From contig NC_060110.1 in the NCBI RefSeq assembly GCF_021155765.1, positions 3,162,001-3,226,000 on the forward strand: a stretch of DNA of 64,000 bases. Direction: 5' to 3'. The notes below the pieces were generated by a model. That model ran no database searches, was not told where the DNA came from, and was given only the letters and a program-made list of their open reading frames with translations. This stretch comes from Diprion similis (taxonomy: Eukaryota > Arthropoda > Insecta > Hymenoptera > Diprionidae). The first letter of the stretch is position 1, and each line of letters opens with the position of its first letter. Of the stretch, positions 23,506 to 34,129 are shown piece by piece. The translations under genes and the position numbers were made by a program.

Positions 23506-26155
23506 GATAATTATCGAAATTTTATACTTTCGTTTGACTTTTTTTTTTTTTTTTTTTTTTATTCCGTGACGACAAATCAATTTATAGTCGACTTGTACAT
23601 TCTTGATTAGAAAATAAAAATCAGGTAACACGCGCGAGCGGGCATTCTATGCGGATATTTGGGTGCGTCCATAAATTACGTCATCAGTTGGGGGGGAGAG
23701 AAATTATTACGTCATATGCAAAAATTAAAAAATTCACAAATAAAAATTTTCAGTCGGTAAGAATGTATGCTGCACGTGATTATTTCTTCCTTGTAAGAAA
23801 GAGAGTCTAGGGGGGGGGGGGGGGGGGGGGGAAGGGGTTAAAGATCCTCAAAATTTGGTGACGTAAATTCATGGAAGCTATCTCTTCTATGAATGCGATA
23901 TTTTTTTCGTTATGAGAATATTCCAAATAATTTAATTTTTGAGGGTTAAAGAAAAAAATTATAATCCTAGCAACGCGGATTATTATTTCTGCTAGTAAGA
24001 TTATAAACTTCTCGCAAGCTGTCTAGTCATAATACAATACATGTATATATACTAATCCTGTTAACGGTGGACACGTACGATAAAAATAGACCTACGAATC
24101 GATGGCTTGTGCCGAAACGCTCATTTTGAAGAAAACATACGCTCAAACCGGAGCACGTGGCACTTAAACTAGCATGAAACTATAACTATATTATAGAGAA
24201 AGTCATTTCTGAAGACATGCTATTCACTTTTTCAAATGTACATACAACAGAGTAGAACGTATTAGTCCAGGAACTCTTATCGGATCTACAATTAGGGTAA
24301 AATTGTATATGAATCGATCGGGAATATAGTGGTCAAAATAGGGTGCCAGACTTTATAAATCTTGGATCTTGTCCGAAGTGCTGAAAATAGGTCACTTCCG
24401 GTCAATTTTTTCGAGGCCAACTTCCTTGATGGAACTTACGATTGGAACTGGTACCAATCGATAGGGGATGTAGAGTAGTTTAAAAAAAATCAGGGTGCCA
24501 CCCCCACCCTGTTCGAGAAGATGGTAGCTACCCCTAATAAAGTGTAACCCATTTTCGTACTCGACTTCCCTCATCGAACTTATTACGATTCGATGACGGA
24601 GAGCAAGTTCTGCTTGCAATTTTTCTCTTTTCCTATTTTCATTGTATCTCAAAGTTGACGGAAATAACGTTTTTTAAATTATTTACTCCGATATTTCCAA
24701 AGCACATGACTAATGTATGAAGAAAAAAAAAAAAAGAAGTGAATTATTATAAAAATCGAAAATTCAATTGCATATTCAAATTACTGAGAAAAAAAAAAAA
24801 CAGCATAGTCGAAAAAAAATTCAACTATTTTTTTGACCTAGAGAAAATGTTCCTAGAGATCTAATTTTGATATTTCTTTTGTTTCTTAATATCCACCGAG
24901 ACACTAATAAACGTCGGATGACTTTAAAGGGTGGCGTCGACTGGATTAGTATCTTTACCCAATGAACACCGATAAGTGTTCAACACACTGTCGTAGTTAC
25001 TGCAGTATACCTAACCTCTATTGATTTATGTGATTTCAGATACTGATATCAGTTAAGAATAAAATGCTTTCTTGATACAACAATTTTCTAGCCTAGATCG
25101 ATACGGTAAATACTGTAGTAGGTGTACCTATATACGTATAACCTTGCATTTAATGAACTTGAGTCACAATGTTACTACATTGTGTTGACCTATGTTAGGA
25201 AATTGATGTAATAGCATGTTACCTGTGAAGGACAGTTTGATTTAGGAAGCAACATAAGTGCTACTGGCAGCGGGTAAAATTTATGTTGAGTAACTTACGC
25301 TCAATGACATGGGGTTTGCAATTGAGTTAGTCGAAATTGCGCATGCGCCGAAGAAAGCCTCAGTGTGAGAAATGTAGGATTTTAACTCTACGCATGCGCC
25401 AACGTCGTTTTACCGCACTGTTCAGAAATGTAACACTTTACGCACGATCCACAAGCCTTGAGAATCAAACTTTCCATGCAAGTGTGAGAAAAACGGTTTA
25501 GGGTTAACGCTATAAAAAAAACCACGTATCATCATTCAAGTGTGTTTTTAAAAGAAATTGTTTGAAAAAGTTATTTTTCTTCAACATGAAATTCTAATCC
25601 TTATGCCTGTTGGTAGAGTGCAAAAATGCCGGATTTACACATCATGACGCGCAGTGTTTCAAGTAACTAGTTCCTTAATAATTAGAGGTTGCATAAAAAA
25701 AAATAGTATACAATTTGCGCGTGCGTACTCGATCTTCGCACTTTGCGCACTTGTATCGTAATTGTACCATTCGTTAGTGTCTCATTTCTGTACAGCCCCA
25801 GTAGTATGCAGTTGTATATTTTGATTTCGTTATAGATTTAGCTAGAGCTCACAATCTATGAATATAAAAGACGTATATATATATGCCTATGCGATAAGAA
25901 CTAGTATTATCAACAAAGAGCGAGGATACAAAAGCAAATCGTAAAACGTGAAATGTTAACACGCTCGATACGTTAAACAGATGTTAAAAACAACGTCAGA
26001 GTTTATTTTCATTCCAATGAATATTTCTTTTTCATTTTTTTATTACACTGATAGTGCGAATCACCTTTGTCTTCCGAGGATGATAGCAAACGAAAGCTGT
26101 GAACTCGACGTAAACCGACAGGGCTTCCCTCGATGCCATCACTGGGTGTTACCAT
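12958..26155 (-). CDS. Uncharacterised Ser-rich protein, N-terminal exons
   Basis: Three coding exons join in phase: 26155-26065, 23112-22887 and 13128-12958. The ATG at 26155 sits in a good insect start context (CAAAAATGG) with an in-frame stop upstream. Exon 1 ends AAAG|GTGATT, exon 2 ends GCA|GTGAGT, and exon 3 ends TGG|GTAAGT. The roughly 162 residues are hydrophilic and Ser/Pro-rich, with basic phosphosite-like motifs (GLRRVHSFRLLSSSEDK, LRRGGSLRIQR) and an acidic Ser stretch (PSSDSDDSLSTHSHH). I see no membrane segment, signal peptide or known domain, so this reads as a disordered, kinase-regulated N-terminal region. Intron 2 is about 9.8 kb. The gene must continue leftward; later exons were not placed, although 9.1 kb is a candidate. 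I do not recognise the protein and assign no function. Its reality rests on GC content, splice signals and phase agreement across two junctions. Confidence 0.6.
13621..13920. repeat. Inverted repeat with acceptor-like arm ends
   Basis: The left arm (13621-13740) and right arm (13767-13920) are diverged inverted copies. The right arm has about 34 extra bases. Each arm ends outward in a splice-acceptor-like stretch: ATTTTTAG on minus and CATTTTCAG on plus. Each then runs into a short open frame ending in an acidic tail (minus …LPETSKKEEENQN…, plus …LPSKNDVNESETDEEG…). It may be an inverted duplication of the end of a decayed transposon or gene. It lies in intron 2 of the minus-strand gene. Confidence 0.5.
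13921..14030 (+). other. Short acidic-tail open frame
   Basis: After CATTTTCAG a plus-strand frame reads …VRLTIDLLPSKNDVNESETD… and stops at TGA near 14028. Base composition is coding-like compared with its surroundings. Acidic N- or C-terminal tails of this kind occur in transposase-derived proteins, but nothing diagnostic is present. It is probably a decayed exon. Confidence 0.25.
14031..15305. other. Intronic DNA, nothing recognised
   Basis: This is AT-rich DNA inside the large intron of the minus-strand gene. The segment 15000-15250 is slightly GC-richer but has no supported exon. Confidence 0.5.
15306..15610. repeat. ~305 bp palindrome with paired TGACGTCA sites
   Basis: Arms 15306-15445 and 15466-15610 are inverted copies, diverging towards the centre, around a loop of about 20 bp. 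Each arm carries the cAMP-response-element palindrome TGACGTCA (15428-15435 and 15480-15487) near the loop. The two similar open frames here (…NYFSTFYLT… on both strands) are by-products of the palindrome. Confidence 0.7.
15611..20400. other. Intronic DNA, nothing recognised
   Basis: This is about 4.8 kb of AT-rich sequence inside intron 2 of the minus-strand gene. A minus frame at 18451-18726 (91 codons) is slightly GC-richer but has no domain, no convincing start context and no good splice sites. It could be a decayed element or chance. Confidence 0.5.
20401..21430. repeat. Low-complexity A-rich stretches and (TA)n
   Basis: A-rich runs interrupted by G (20385-20430, 20975-21000, 21385-21430) surround a (TA)n microsatellite at about 21131-21171. 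A GC-richer island at 20680-20760 has no supported coding frame and might be an alternative 5' exon. Confidence 0.6.
21630..21800 (-). promoter_or_regulatory. Possible alternative promoter inside intron 2
   Basis: A GC-rich island of about 130 bp (21650-21770) follows, in minus orientation, a TATA-like motif (TATAGCTATAAGC at about 21785-21797). The layout would suit an internal promoter for a shorter isoform of the minus-strand gene. The call rests on composition and motif only. Confidence 0.25.
22350..22727. mobile_element. Truncated MITE, same family as 28164-28590
   Basis: This matches the element at 28164-28590 in inverted orientation over most of its length, sharing for example ACGACGCGTCGT and GAGGTGCCTC. 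It ends in the same terminus (…CATACAGTC followed by TA at 22728-22729). The left terminus was not identified, and an internal hairpin sits at 22365-22445. Confidence 0.7.
22728..22762. repeat. (TA)n microsatellite
   Basis: An imperfect TA dinucleotide run lies directly against the terminal TA of the MITE. TA-rich DNA is a natural target for TA-specific insertion. Confidence 0.8.
23471..23560. repeat. Poly(A) and poly(T) tracts facing each other
   Basis: A run of about 33 A (23471-23503) is followed 35 bp later by about 22 T (23539-23560). Together they could form a hairpin and give an artefactual poly-Phe/poly-Lys open frame on the minus strand. The lengths may be affected by assembly error. 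Confidence 0.85.
23665..23878. mobile_element. MITE containing a 22 G tract
   Basis: The left end GCGTCCATAAATTACGTCA is matched, imperfectly inverted, by TGACGTAAATTCATGGAAGC at the right end. The inside holds an uninterrupted run of 22 G (23810-23831), a shorter G tract (23690-23697) and a second ACGTCA. It has no coding capacity. Confidence 0.55.
23879..25338. other. Intronic DNA, nothing recognised
   Basis: This is intron 1 of the minus-strand gene. The open frame at 24392-24652 (-) has no domain or splice support. Confidence 0.5.
25339..25490. repeat. Dispersed repeat, copy 1 (GCGCATGCGC)
   Basis: This is about 150 bp, alignable with 30551-30705: shared GAAAGC, CGCATGCGCCAACGT, TTTTAC, GCACTGTTC and GAAATG in the same order. 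It carries the NRF1-like palindrome GCGCATGCGC at 25339-25348 and a second CGCATGCGC at 25391-25399. It is a non-coding dispersed element; termini are not defined. Confidence 0.65.
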
Positions 26156-26806
26156 TTTTGATTCACCGGTAATATTACACTTGCAGCTTGCAGTTAACTG
26201 TGTTCAAATTTTACACTATTACAGAACAGAAAACCAGGCCAGCCCACCACTCCCGCACAGTAGGTAGGTACTCTAATGACTAGTGAATAGGCAGGAATTC
26301 GTTCGAGGAACTAAGTATCGACTACCCTACGGTAATTCAGTAAATATTATGTACCTATATGTATACGAAGCTACGAACACCCAATGAAAATATTCGAAGA
26401 ATGTCACGTGCCAGGCATAAGTGCGACTATACACGTTGATAATCTACTGCCAATGTCAACGCGTATTAACGTTAGAACTTTTTTATTGGTAGATCGAGAT
26501 CTTAAAATGGTCGTTTAACAACCGCGTTATTTTTTTTCTGTTTTGTCTTTCGTTACGCATTCATGCGAATAAATGATACCAGAATATATTAAAACGAATT
26601 AATTATACGTTTCACTTCTTCTAATGCTAATGCGCTTTCGATATTTTTAAATTCACAATTTTATTCGCCAAGTTTTTTTCAAAAGACCTGATCAAGGTGC
26701 ATGGTAACACGTGTCACGACGGTATGCATTCAAATTTGCACTTCTATTACGTACAACTCGTAAGTATAGTGCTTTCTAAGCCGAAGTAATTGAGAAGCCG
26801 ACTCGT

Positions 26807-27109
26807 TCAACAGGATCGAACACGATGTTCCAACGTCGTCACCTTGAACTTGAAAAAGAACACAGATCGGTAAGACGACGTGTCCACCTTCGGTTTCATC
26901 TCCAATATACCCAAATCAAGGAAACATTTTTGGAAGATGTCTCGACGACGTGCGATGACGTGAAAATAATAAGCTATATCGTCGGAAAGGGAGGCTCGTG
27001 GGCGATCCGACGAGACGTAATCACTCTCTTCAAGGACGTCGCTGTAAGGCTCTGAGAGTCCCTCACTACTACTGCTGGTGGTGACCTTTTCCGTTATAAT
27101 TTTAAACAC
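26807..27109 (-). other. GC-rich candidate 5' exon
   Basis: The minus strand is open for 100 codons with coding-like content (SSSSEGLSEPYSDVLEES, SSDRPRASLSDD), but the frame has no convincing ATG at its left edge. It lies 0.7 kb upstream of the ATG exon of the minus-strand gene, so it may be 5' UTR or an alternative upstream exon. No good donor joins it to 26155 or 23112. Confidence 0.3.
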
Positions 27110-27439
27110 CCGCTAACGCACACAGACTTTTCACTATCTCACGGTTTACTGTCTATTTTCGCACATGTTGCACCTGTTGCTTCTTTTCTCTTGTACAATT
27201 CTGTATAAAGTTATAGGCATTAAGGAAAGAGATGCATGTCTCTCGCAATCATTATGAAACGTAGCAAGTTTATTTACGCGGAAAGGTTTTACTGGGATCA
27301 TACACTTCGATTTATGGGCCTTGGATGTTACACTACCAATACTACTGCACTGAAATTGCGCGATTTTCGTATTCTGGTTTTATTTTTATAACTCTGTCTG
27401 TTTTAAATGCTGTCGTGAGGCACTCGATATTCCAACGTC

Positions 27440-27660
27440 AAAACATATTGCAAACTGGTTCATCCGCAAGCTCGCGAACGACTTCGCAAACTTCACGACA
27501 AACCGCGGACCGTCCACCAACGGAGGTACAAGTTCGTTCGACGGTTAAATATTGCGGGCTATTTTCACGCCGCTTCCACCTCGAATAGTAGACCGCGTGA
27601 CACTGATCAACGGTCAGCCGGTACCTAAAGTGGTAGCGGAGTAGCTTGTGGTGGTATGTA
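27440..27660 (-). promoter_or_regulatory. Possible promoter of the minus-strand gene
   Basis: A CpG-containing island contains, on the minus strand, the initiator-like motif ATCAGTG at about 27602-27608, followed by GC-rich sequence. It lies 1.4 kb upstream of the supported ATG at 26155, which would make this a 5' UTR exon separated by an intron. There is no TATA box. This is inference from composition and motif. Confidence 0.3.
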
Positions 27661-28163
27661 TACACAATATACACATCGTGCAGATATGTAGTCCATTGAA
27701 TAATGCCAATAGATCCGCGATTGTCGAAGGTCGAAGGTCACCTATATCGACATGGTTACGTACGTACGCTTCCCGTTGTAGGCACGAAAGCTTCCGACAC
27801 TCGACCTTAGCTTAGAGTGACGTAATTCTCACCTATGAGCTACTACCAAAACGAGCCGGTAGTATTGATCTTCGGTGGTGTGCTTAATAAATGACGACAC
27901 GCCTGGTGCTCTTTCATTAACGAACCCACAGAAATACGTCACTGATGAATTTGCACTTCTCCCGATAGAGACGGGCATAGCCCTTTGCGATTGGAATATG
28001 ATTTTGGCTGTCACATGCCTTTTCTTTTATAAATATTCAATCCCTTGATACACATCCAGTTTGTATGCTGTATGCACAATTGAGATTTCGTGCTTGAATG
28101 TATTTCGGGTTTTGAGGCATCGTTGTGTAGAATCTATTATATATATTGCATGTATGTACAATA

Positions 28164-28590
28164 GACTGTATCAAAAAAATTAGCTATTTTTTTTTTTTTT
28201 TAATGTTATACTGAAAATATTGTTCAAGATGACGAAAAAAAAATACCATCAAAATTTCAGATTTTAATATTGATATTTAGAGGTGCCTCATCGCGATTTT
28301 CTACTTTCCATAAGAATAACGTGGCAAAAATGGTTCTTGCTCATTGCGATTTTTATAACTAGATAACGACGCGTCGTACAGAAAATTCATAAACATGTTT
28401 TTGTAGGAAATTGAACGTTCTACAAAAAAGGTCTCTTGTCATTTTACGATAAATCTACTCCTTCAAAAGTTATTTGAGGCCCTTTGTTGATGTATGTCCA
28501 TTTTGATAGTATTTTTTTTTTCGTCATCTTGAACAATATTTTCAGTATAACATTAAAAAAAAAAAATTAGTCAATTTTTTTGATACAGTC
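28164..28590. mobile_element. MITE with ~95 bp terminal inverted repeats
   Basis: The ends GACTGTATCAAAAAAATT and its complement, continuing through poly(T)/poly(A) and a GTTCAAGATGACG segment, form inverted repeats of roughly 95 bp. They are flanked by TA (28162-28163, 28591-28592). The 427 bp length, TA target and absence of an open frame suggest a non-autonomous Tc1/mariner-type element. A truncated relative is at 22350-22727. Confidence 0.8.
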
Positions 28591-28592
28591 TA

Positions 28593-31500
28593 ATGTACAA
28601 GTTACGAACCAAAATTTCTATGTTTTTGGATTTCTATACAAATTTTATACTTCGACAATTCAAATAAAACACAAAATATTGTGCCAAGTGGAATAAATCT
28701 TGAATATGCAACGAGTTACTGAAGTAGTAAAATAATACATTGGGTATCGAGTAAGAAATACTATATATGGAGAAGCTTGACTGTCAAGTTAGAAAACGTT
28801 GATTATTTAAAAATTTAACCATCAAAAAATAGTTGATCGATTGTTGGCTCAAATTCAACATCGTGTTGTGTATTATAATACGTATAATATCGTAATCTTT
28901 CGGTACCTTTAATGCCAAAATATATAGTACACTTGACTGAAAGTTTTGTAGAGGCTTGTGTATTATTATTATTTTTTTTTTATATTGATCACGCAGATTT
29001 TCACCTGGGTTAGATGTCTGCAAAGATTCGCAGATGACTGAAATCTGATTTTCTGAAGGAATGTCGCGGTAAAAAATTATATTCAAAAAGTCTGAAAAAA
29101 TGTATTAGAAAAACAAAATAAATCGAGCAAAGTCCGGACAATCGTAGGCCGTTCGATTCTATGTGAAAAGTTTTTTTTTTTTAATACATGTGCCTCTAGT
29201 CCAAAAAAAACAAACAAATTCCTAGTAATAAACCTAATTGAGAATTCATTTATTAACGATGAGCGGCAAAATAATTTTTGTACTCTAACGCGTTTATTAC
29301 CGAGTCAAAGAAAAAAAAAAAAACGATTTATACTAAATTCCATTCTGTAATGAAATTCTATTCTCTTCATATGTTTAATTTGACAATTATGTACAGCTGG
29401 GTTAACTATTTTGAATATATAGTTGATCCTATTACGTTAGATAGTTTTCGGAAAATCTGACAAAGTTCTCTAATTAAAGTAGAGTGATTTCACCTACATG
29501 TTTTCGAATTTTACAGGATAGGCTTTGTTATTGTTGGTTGCATAATGGAAAAAATGCTTATCGAAAATTCACGAATCCTAAATGATTTCCATGGAAGGAA
29601 TCGACACTAGCAGCCATCCAATTATCAATATTGTTAATTACAGTTTGACCTCTCAATAAGGACTCTTCCGCAATACACCCGCTTCCCCAGTTTCTTACTA
29701 CTGTATCGCTATCAAATTTTGAATACTGTTGCGTTCTTCTTTTTTTTTCAACAAGTGATTATATATGGCGCAGAGACGATTCATTGTAATTTATGCCCAT
29801 CCACTTATAAGGCTTGTGCAATAGGTGAAAAAATAGTTTCTCAATAAAAACTTTATAGAAATCAGATAATGTGTAAGGCATTCAAAAATGTTGCTGACTG
29901 ATAAACGTGCCAACATCATGCGTCTAATGATATAATAGTAAAGAATAGCGATATTGCTGCCTACAGTAATCTGTAAGGCTTTGCTTGGAATTTTCAAGAA
30001 ATGCTCTAATTGGATATATCTACCCGAAGGCTCATAGAATAAGTCTTGTATAAGTGTATTTAAATTTGTTAGAGTACACATTGTGTTATTTATCTTGACA
30101 ATAGTACATAGTGACACAACGAAATATTACTAAGTAACTCTGATAATTCGTACAGTAATAAAATTTTGCGGTCTAATTGCAAATTTTTGGTATTTTAGTG
30201 AAAGGTGTTTTAACCAAGTTTTCCTTGACCTCACACCTGTAATATATTTTTTGCCGCAACGACTTGTTTTTGTAAGGATGACTTTCAGGAAGCAATAAGT
30301 AGTCTTCAACAATCTCAATGTCTTGATTTTCATGTAAAAACTTGTTTTATACAACGCAAGTATGCGGTTTACGCATCATTTTTTATCTGTGTCCTATGCT
30401 TGAAATAATCGTTCGTAAGGCACTGCTAAAAAGAGCACTTCTCGTCCTTATACCTATACTAAAAAGTGCTTTTTTCTTTACCCCATATAAAAATAACTTG
30501 TAAACCATACTTTTGTTGGATAAAGTATTGTATGCACCATGGAGACAAACCGTTTTACGCATACGCCAAAGAAAGCACTAGTGTGTAAAATATAGCATTT
30601 CAATAGTGCGCATGCGCCAACGTTGTTTTACGGCACTGTTCGGAAATGGGGTAATTTATGCACGCTATACAGGCTTCGAAGATCGAGCTTTCCAAGCAGG
30701 AAAATTAAAAAATGTTAAACACCTATAGTACATTCGTTCTATTTCACTTTACGGTGGCTTATTCTATTTAGAAGATTATTTTCTACAAATTCATTGGAAT
30801 GCTTTTTTCAAAATATGTATAAAGTCTTTTGAATAAAATGAACCATCGTAAGTGTGCAAATTTTCTCGGGTTGAAAGTGAAAATTCAGTATTCTTCCTTC
30901 AAACCCAAATATGAACATACATCAAATGCATAAAAATAAATGAAGTATTAACTCGTTATAAGAGAGCATCAAATGAGCGTGTGATTATCATGACTACTTG
31001 TTATAAGAGAATTTCAGTTATGTACATGAATTCGGTGTGTAAACACATGGGATTCGCGCAATCGCTCGTCGCGTGTAAGAAAGAGTTCAAGCCAAAGATG
31101 GGGGGGACCACAGATGAGTGGTGGAAGCTATAAAACTTACTCAAGCGGGACGAAAGGGAAATTCTTTTGTGACGACGTGTACTGCACAAAATTCATTTTT
31201 GCTATGCGAATGATTGGCATCGTATCGAATACGCGAGATCTCGCGAACTCATGGATCTGGCACGGCACAAGAATACGGCAGAAAATAGAAATGACGAGAA
31301 AAGCAACAAATCAGATAAATTAGGGACTAACCGTAAATGTGTATGGCCCACTGAACTTGATAAGTTTAAAGTTCGCATCATACTATGACGAACGTTTTTG
31401 TTCACTTAATTTGTCTGTGAACCCTTACATTCCACTCTATTTGCACTCAGAGCATTCATTTTCTCAATTATTGCACGCACGAAACATCTGATAAACAGAT

Positions 31501-32168
31501 TGCTTGTTCCAACTTCAGACTGATGCTTTGAAAAAATTGAAGTACGAATTTTCGATTTTCGAGATTAGGCGCGCACGCGTAGTGCGTGAATATTGCTATT
31601 ATCGGTCGATAACGAAGTTTCCAGTTGATAATGCAAATCCCCTAAAAAGTACCGAATATAAGTCGAGAACGGTTTTTAAGGGTAAAGTCGATTAGCAAAT
31701 ACCTCGACTTATACTCGGGCTATATGTGAATGATGGAAATCTCCAATTAATATGCATATAAACTATTACTGTTTATTTAAAATATACAACTCCAATAGAC
31801 GCTATTCTCTATACTACCTATAAACGGTGATTAGGGAACTTACAATTAGCAATATGCCAGTTATAAAATTCAGCTCATCCTTTAGGCACTCACCTCGGCC
31901 AGGTAACTTTGGTACACTCGAAACACTTTAAATATACGTACAATAGTAACATTTGTTCACATGCAGCGAAGGTAATTAGACACATACATAAATGTTTAAC
32001 AAAAATTGTAATTTCCTTTATTACACGATAATCAATTAACGTTATGCGATGAAACGACAATTTCTCTACACCTCTTAATGGAAGTTGAACATATCGATAC
32101 GTATAAGATACAGTGAAAACAACTGACCCGCTACCCCACTGATACGATCTTATTTACACGTGGATAGC
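28593..32168. other. Intergenic, no supported gene
   Basis: Short frames at 28784-29086 (-), 29791-30117 (-) and 31001-31405 have no domain or splice support. It contains the second copy of the GCGCATGCGC repeat (30551-30705), listed separately. I see no other element. Confidence 0.5.
30551..30705. repeat. Dispersed repeat, copy 2 (GCGCATGCGC)
   Basis: This is the partner of 25339-25490, with the same order of short blocks and GCGCATGCGC at 30608-30617. The two copies differ by scattered substitutions, so the duplication is not recent. Confidence 0.65.
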
Positions 32169-32375
32169 TTACACACCAAGGCTGTACAATTAATCGATTA
32201 ATCGTGGACTTGAGTTAATATTATTATTATTTTTTTTTTTTCACTAATTGATTCACCGTTTTCCGATGGATTTTACGCGCTTTAGTTTATCGTTTTTGTG
32301 TTTCATCCATTAATCGGCCATTATAATAAATTGGTTTTACAATAAATCGATTCATCACACAGCCCTGTTACACAC
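32169..32375. mobile_element. hAT-type MITE with 8 bp target duplication
   Basis: A 191 bp element (32177-32367) has ends CAAGGCTGT and ACAGCCCTG, inverted copies with one mismatch. It is flanked on both sides by the identical 8-mer TTACACAC (32169-32176 and 32368-32375). An 8 bp duplication and CAGGGCTGT-type ends are characteristic of hAT elements. It sits about 90 bp past the PTAR1 stop codon, probably in or just beyond that gene's 3' UTR. Confidence 0.85.
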
Positions 32376-32467
32376 CAAATATATAAATATACAATTATAG
32401 TACATACATCAGTAAAATAAGTTCAATACCTTTCATTTTCTCAAACAGATCCAAACAGTTTAAAAAT

Positions 32468-34129
32468 TCACAATTCTAAACCGGCGCTCGTTAAAAACCT
32501 AGCAAATCTTTCACCCATGACGTTTTGGTGACCACCGACTTCCCTCGCTCTCGCAATTACGTCCGAATTCCGCTTCCGGTAAGCGGATTCTAACGGACTC
32601 TGTGCTCTGCGTTGAAATTTTCGAGCTTCAGACCCGTCTCCTTCACCGCCGAAAAGTCGGTCTAAATTTTTATCGATCAGTTCCGTTTTATAATAAGAAT
32701 ATCTCTCGTATGACTTGCTCATGACAACCAAGAGATGAGAAAGGAACCTCCTGTGATACCAAAAAGACTCGTGACCTGGATAGAGATTGAGCAATTCTTC
32801 GTTAAACATACATTCTTCAGCCCAATATGAGAGACCGGTCAGGATAGAAAGACAGTCAGTATCGTGGCGAGGTTGGTGACCAGGCGTGGCGTGCAAATAG
32901 TTTAAAAGTTGATGACACGGAGCAGTCAATATATGAGCGGCGTCTTCGAGTTTGACAAAGTTAGCAATGGTTTCCCTGAATTTCATTTCTTGCTTGGTTA
33001 TATGGGTGAGTTCATCATCAGCCTGGAGAAGCCTCTTTATCAAAAACTGTCGATAAGCAAACCCACTGTAGTCGGATATGTGGAGACTGCACCATTTTCC
33101 CGAAGTCAGCCATTCTGACTCTAAAAATGAGGCAAACGTACACGGAGAATATATAGCGAAGGTGTTGACAATGTACTCGCGATGATTCCAGGCGTGATAG
33201 TTGTTTGCGTATCTATCAGCGGACATCAAGGAAATGTCCACTTCGTTTTTCAGCAGTCTTTCAACATCCAACGTCTGAAGTGTGTTGGCACTATTAAAAG
33301 CGAATTGGAGAAGCCAACGCCTGTAAGCGAATGCTTCGAAGCATTTCGCTTTGTAGTATAGAACGACCGCAACAAAGTGTAGTTCACCTTTCCACTCGAG
33401 TCTTCCATTCCTGACAAGTTCTCGCCGCATATTCCAAAATGTTGTTACGTCCGGGTTCAACAACAACGCACCTAGTAGCCATCGGGAAACAGTACTCGGA
33501 TCCTCCCTTTTATTGCGATTCTGACGCAATTCAAGCAGTCGATTATATGTATAGCGATATAGCGGCTTCACACTCCATGATGCTAAACCCAGAGAATTAT
33601 CAGCATGGAGCACTGGTGATTTGTTCTCGTTGTCCACTGCAGGTATTATTTCGAAGCCGATCCTGCCAAACATTAATGACGATATATTTACTGTTCGGTT
33701 CGGCAAATGTCGATATGAGAAGAGTGCAGAATAAAAATAAGTAAGTTTCAAATATAAGTGTAAATTATTCATGGAGATATTGACGCAGATTAACATGAAA
33801 TAATCGAAATGCAACTTTGTACTGTCAATAGTGGGTATATAACTTTACATAATTATGTACGTACATATGTGCAAGCTCATTTATAGTAGCATACCGACAG
33901 TATTAGGCACACGTAATAACATAGATACAGTCTGCATGACATGGATAAAATGCATAAAAAAATTCAGATTTTCTGTACGAGATCGAATAAATTGTGTATG
34001 TCTAATTGTAAGACTATTCGAAAACCCCGCCCACAATGGTCCCAAAACTCACAGATTCGGATCCTTCAGCAACACATTCTCAATGTCAGAAAGTATTTTT
34101 TCAGCCGCCGGGAAAAAGTCCTCCTGCAT
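32468..34129 (-). CDS. PTAR1, prenyltransferase alpha-repeat protein 1
   Basis: Two exons: 34129-34053 (ATG, first 25 codons plus 2 nt; donor AATCT|GTGAGT) and 33662-32468 (acceptor GGCAG). They give 423 residues, close to the roughly 400 of vertebrate PTAR1. PTAR1 (Drosophila tempura) is an alpha-subunit-like protein that pairs with the RabGGT beta subunit to prenylate certain Rab/SNARE proteins. Typical PPTA-repeat cores are visible: TTFWNMRREL (about residue 100), HAWNHREYI (about 184), GFAYRQFLIKRLL (about 228), ESFWYHRRFL (about 325). The segment LIGFEIIP … NKSPV … NSLGL … SWSVK lines up with the N-terminal part of the human protein. A longer reading that runs through the exon 2 acceptor adds an unrelated hydrophobic leader; I prefer the spliced start because phase and homology agree. 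Confidence 0.93.
33663..34052 (-). other. PTAR1 intron 1
   Basis: A 390 bp intron with donor GTGAGT (34052) and acceptor GGCAG (33663-33664). It splits codon 26 after two bases (CT|G, Leu). Confidence 0.85.

Noticed and set aside
23395-23631. Minus ORF with poly-Phe and poly-Lys
   Set aside because: It is translation of poly(A)/poly(T) tracts.
33663-33814. N-terminal hydrophobic leader of PTAR1 (possible signal peptide)
   Set aside because: This stretch is intron 1; splicing to 34053-34129 gives the conserved N-terminus in phase.
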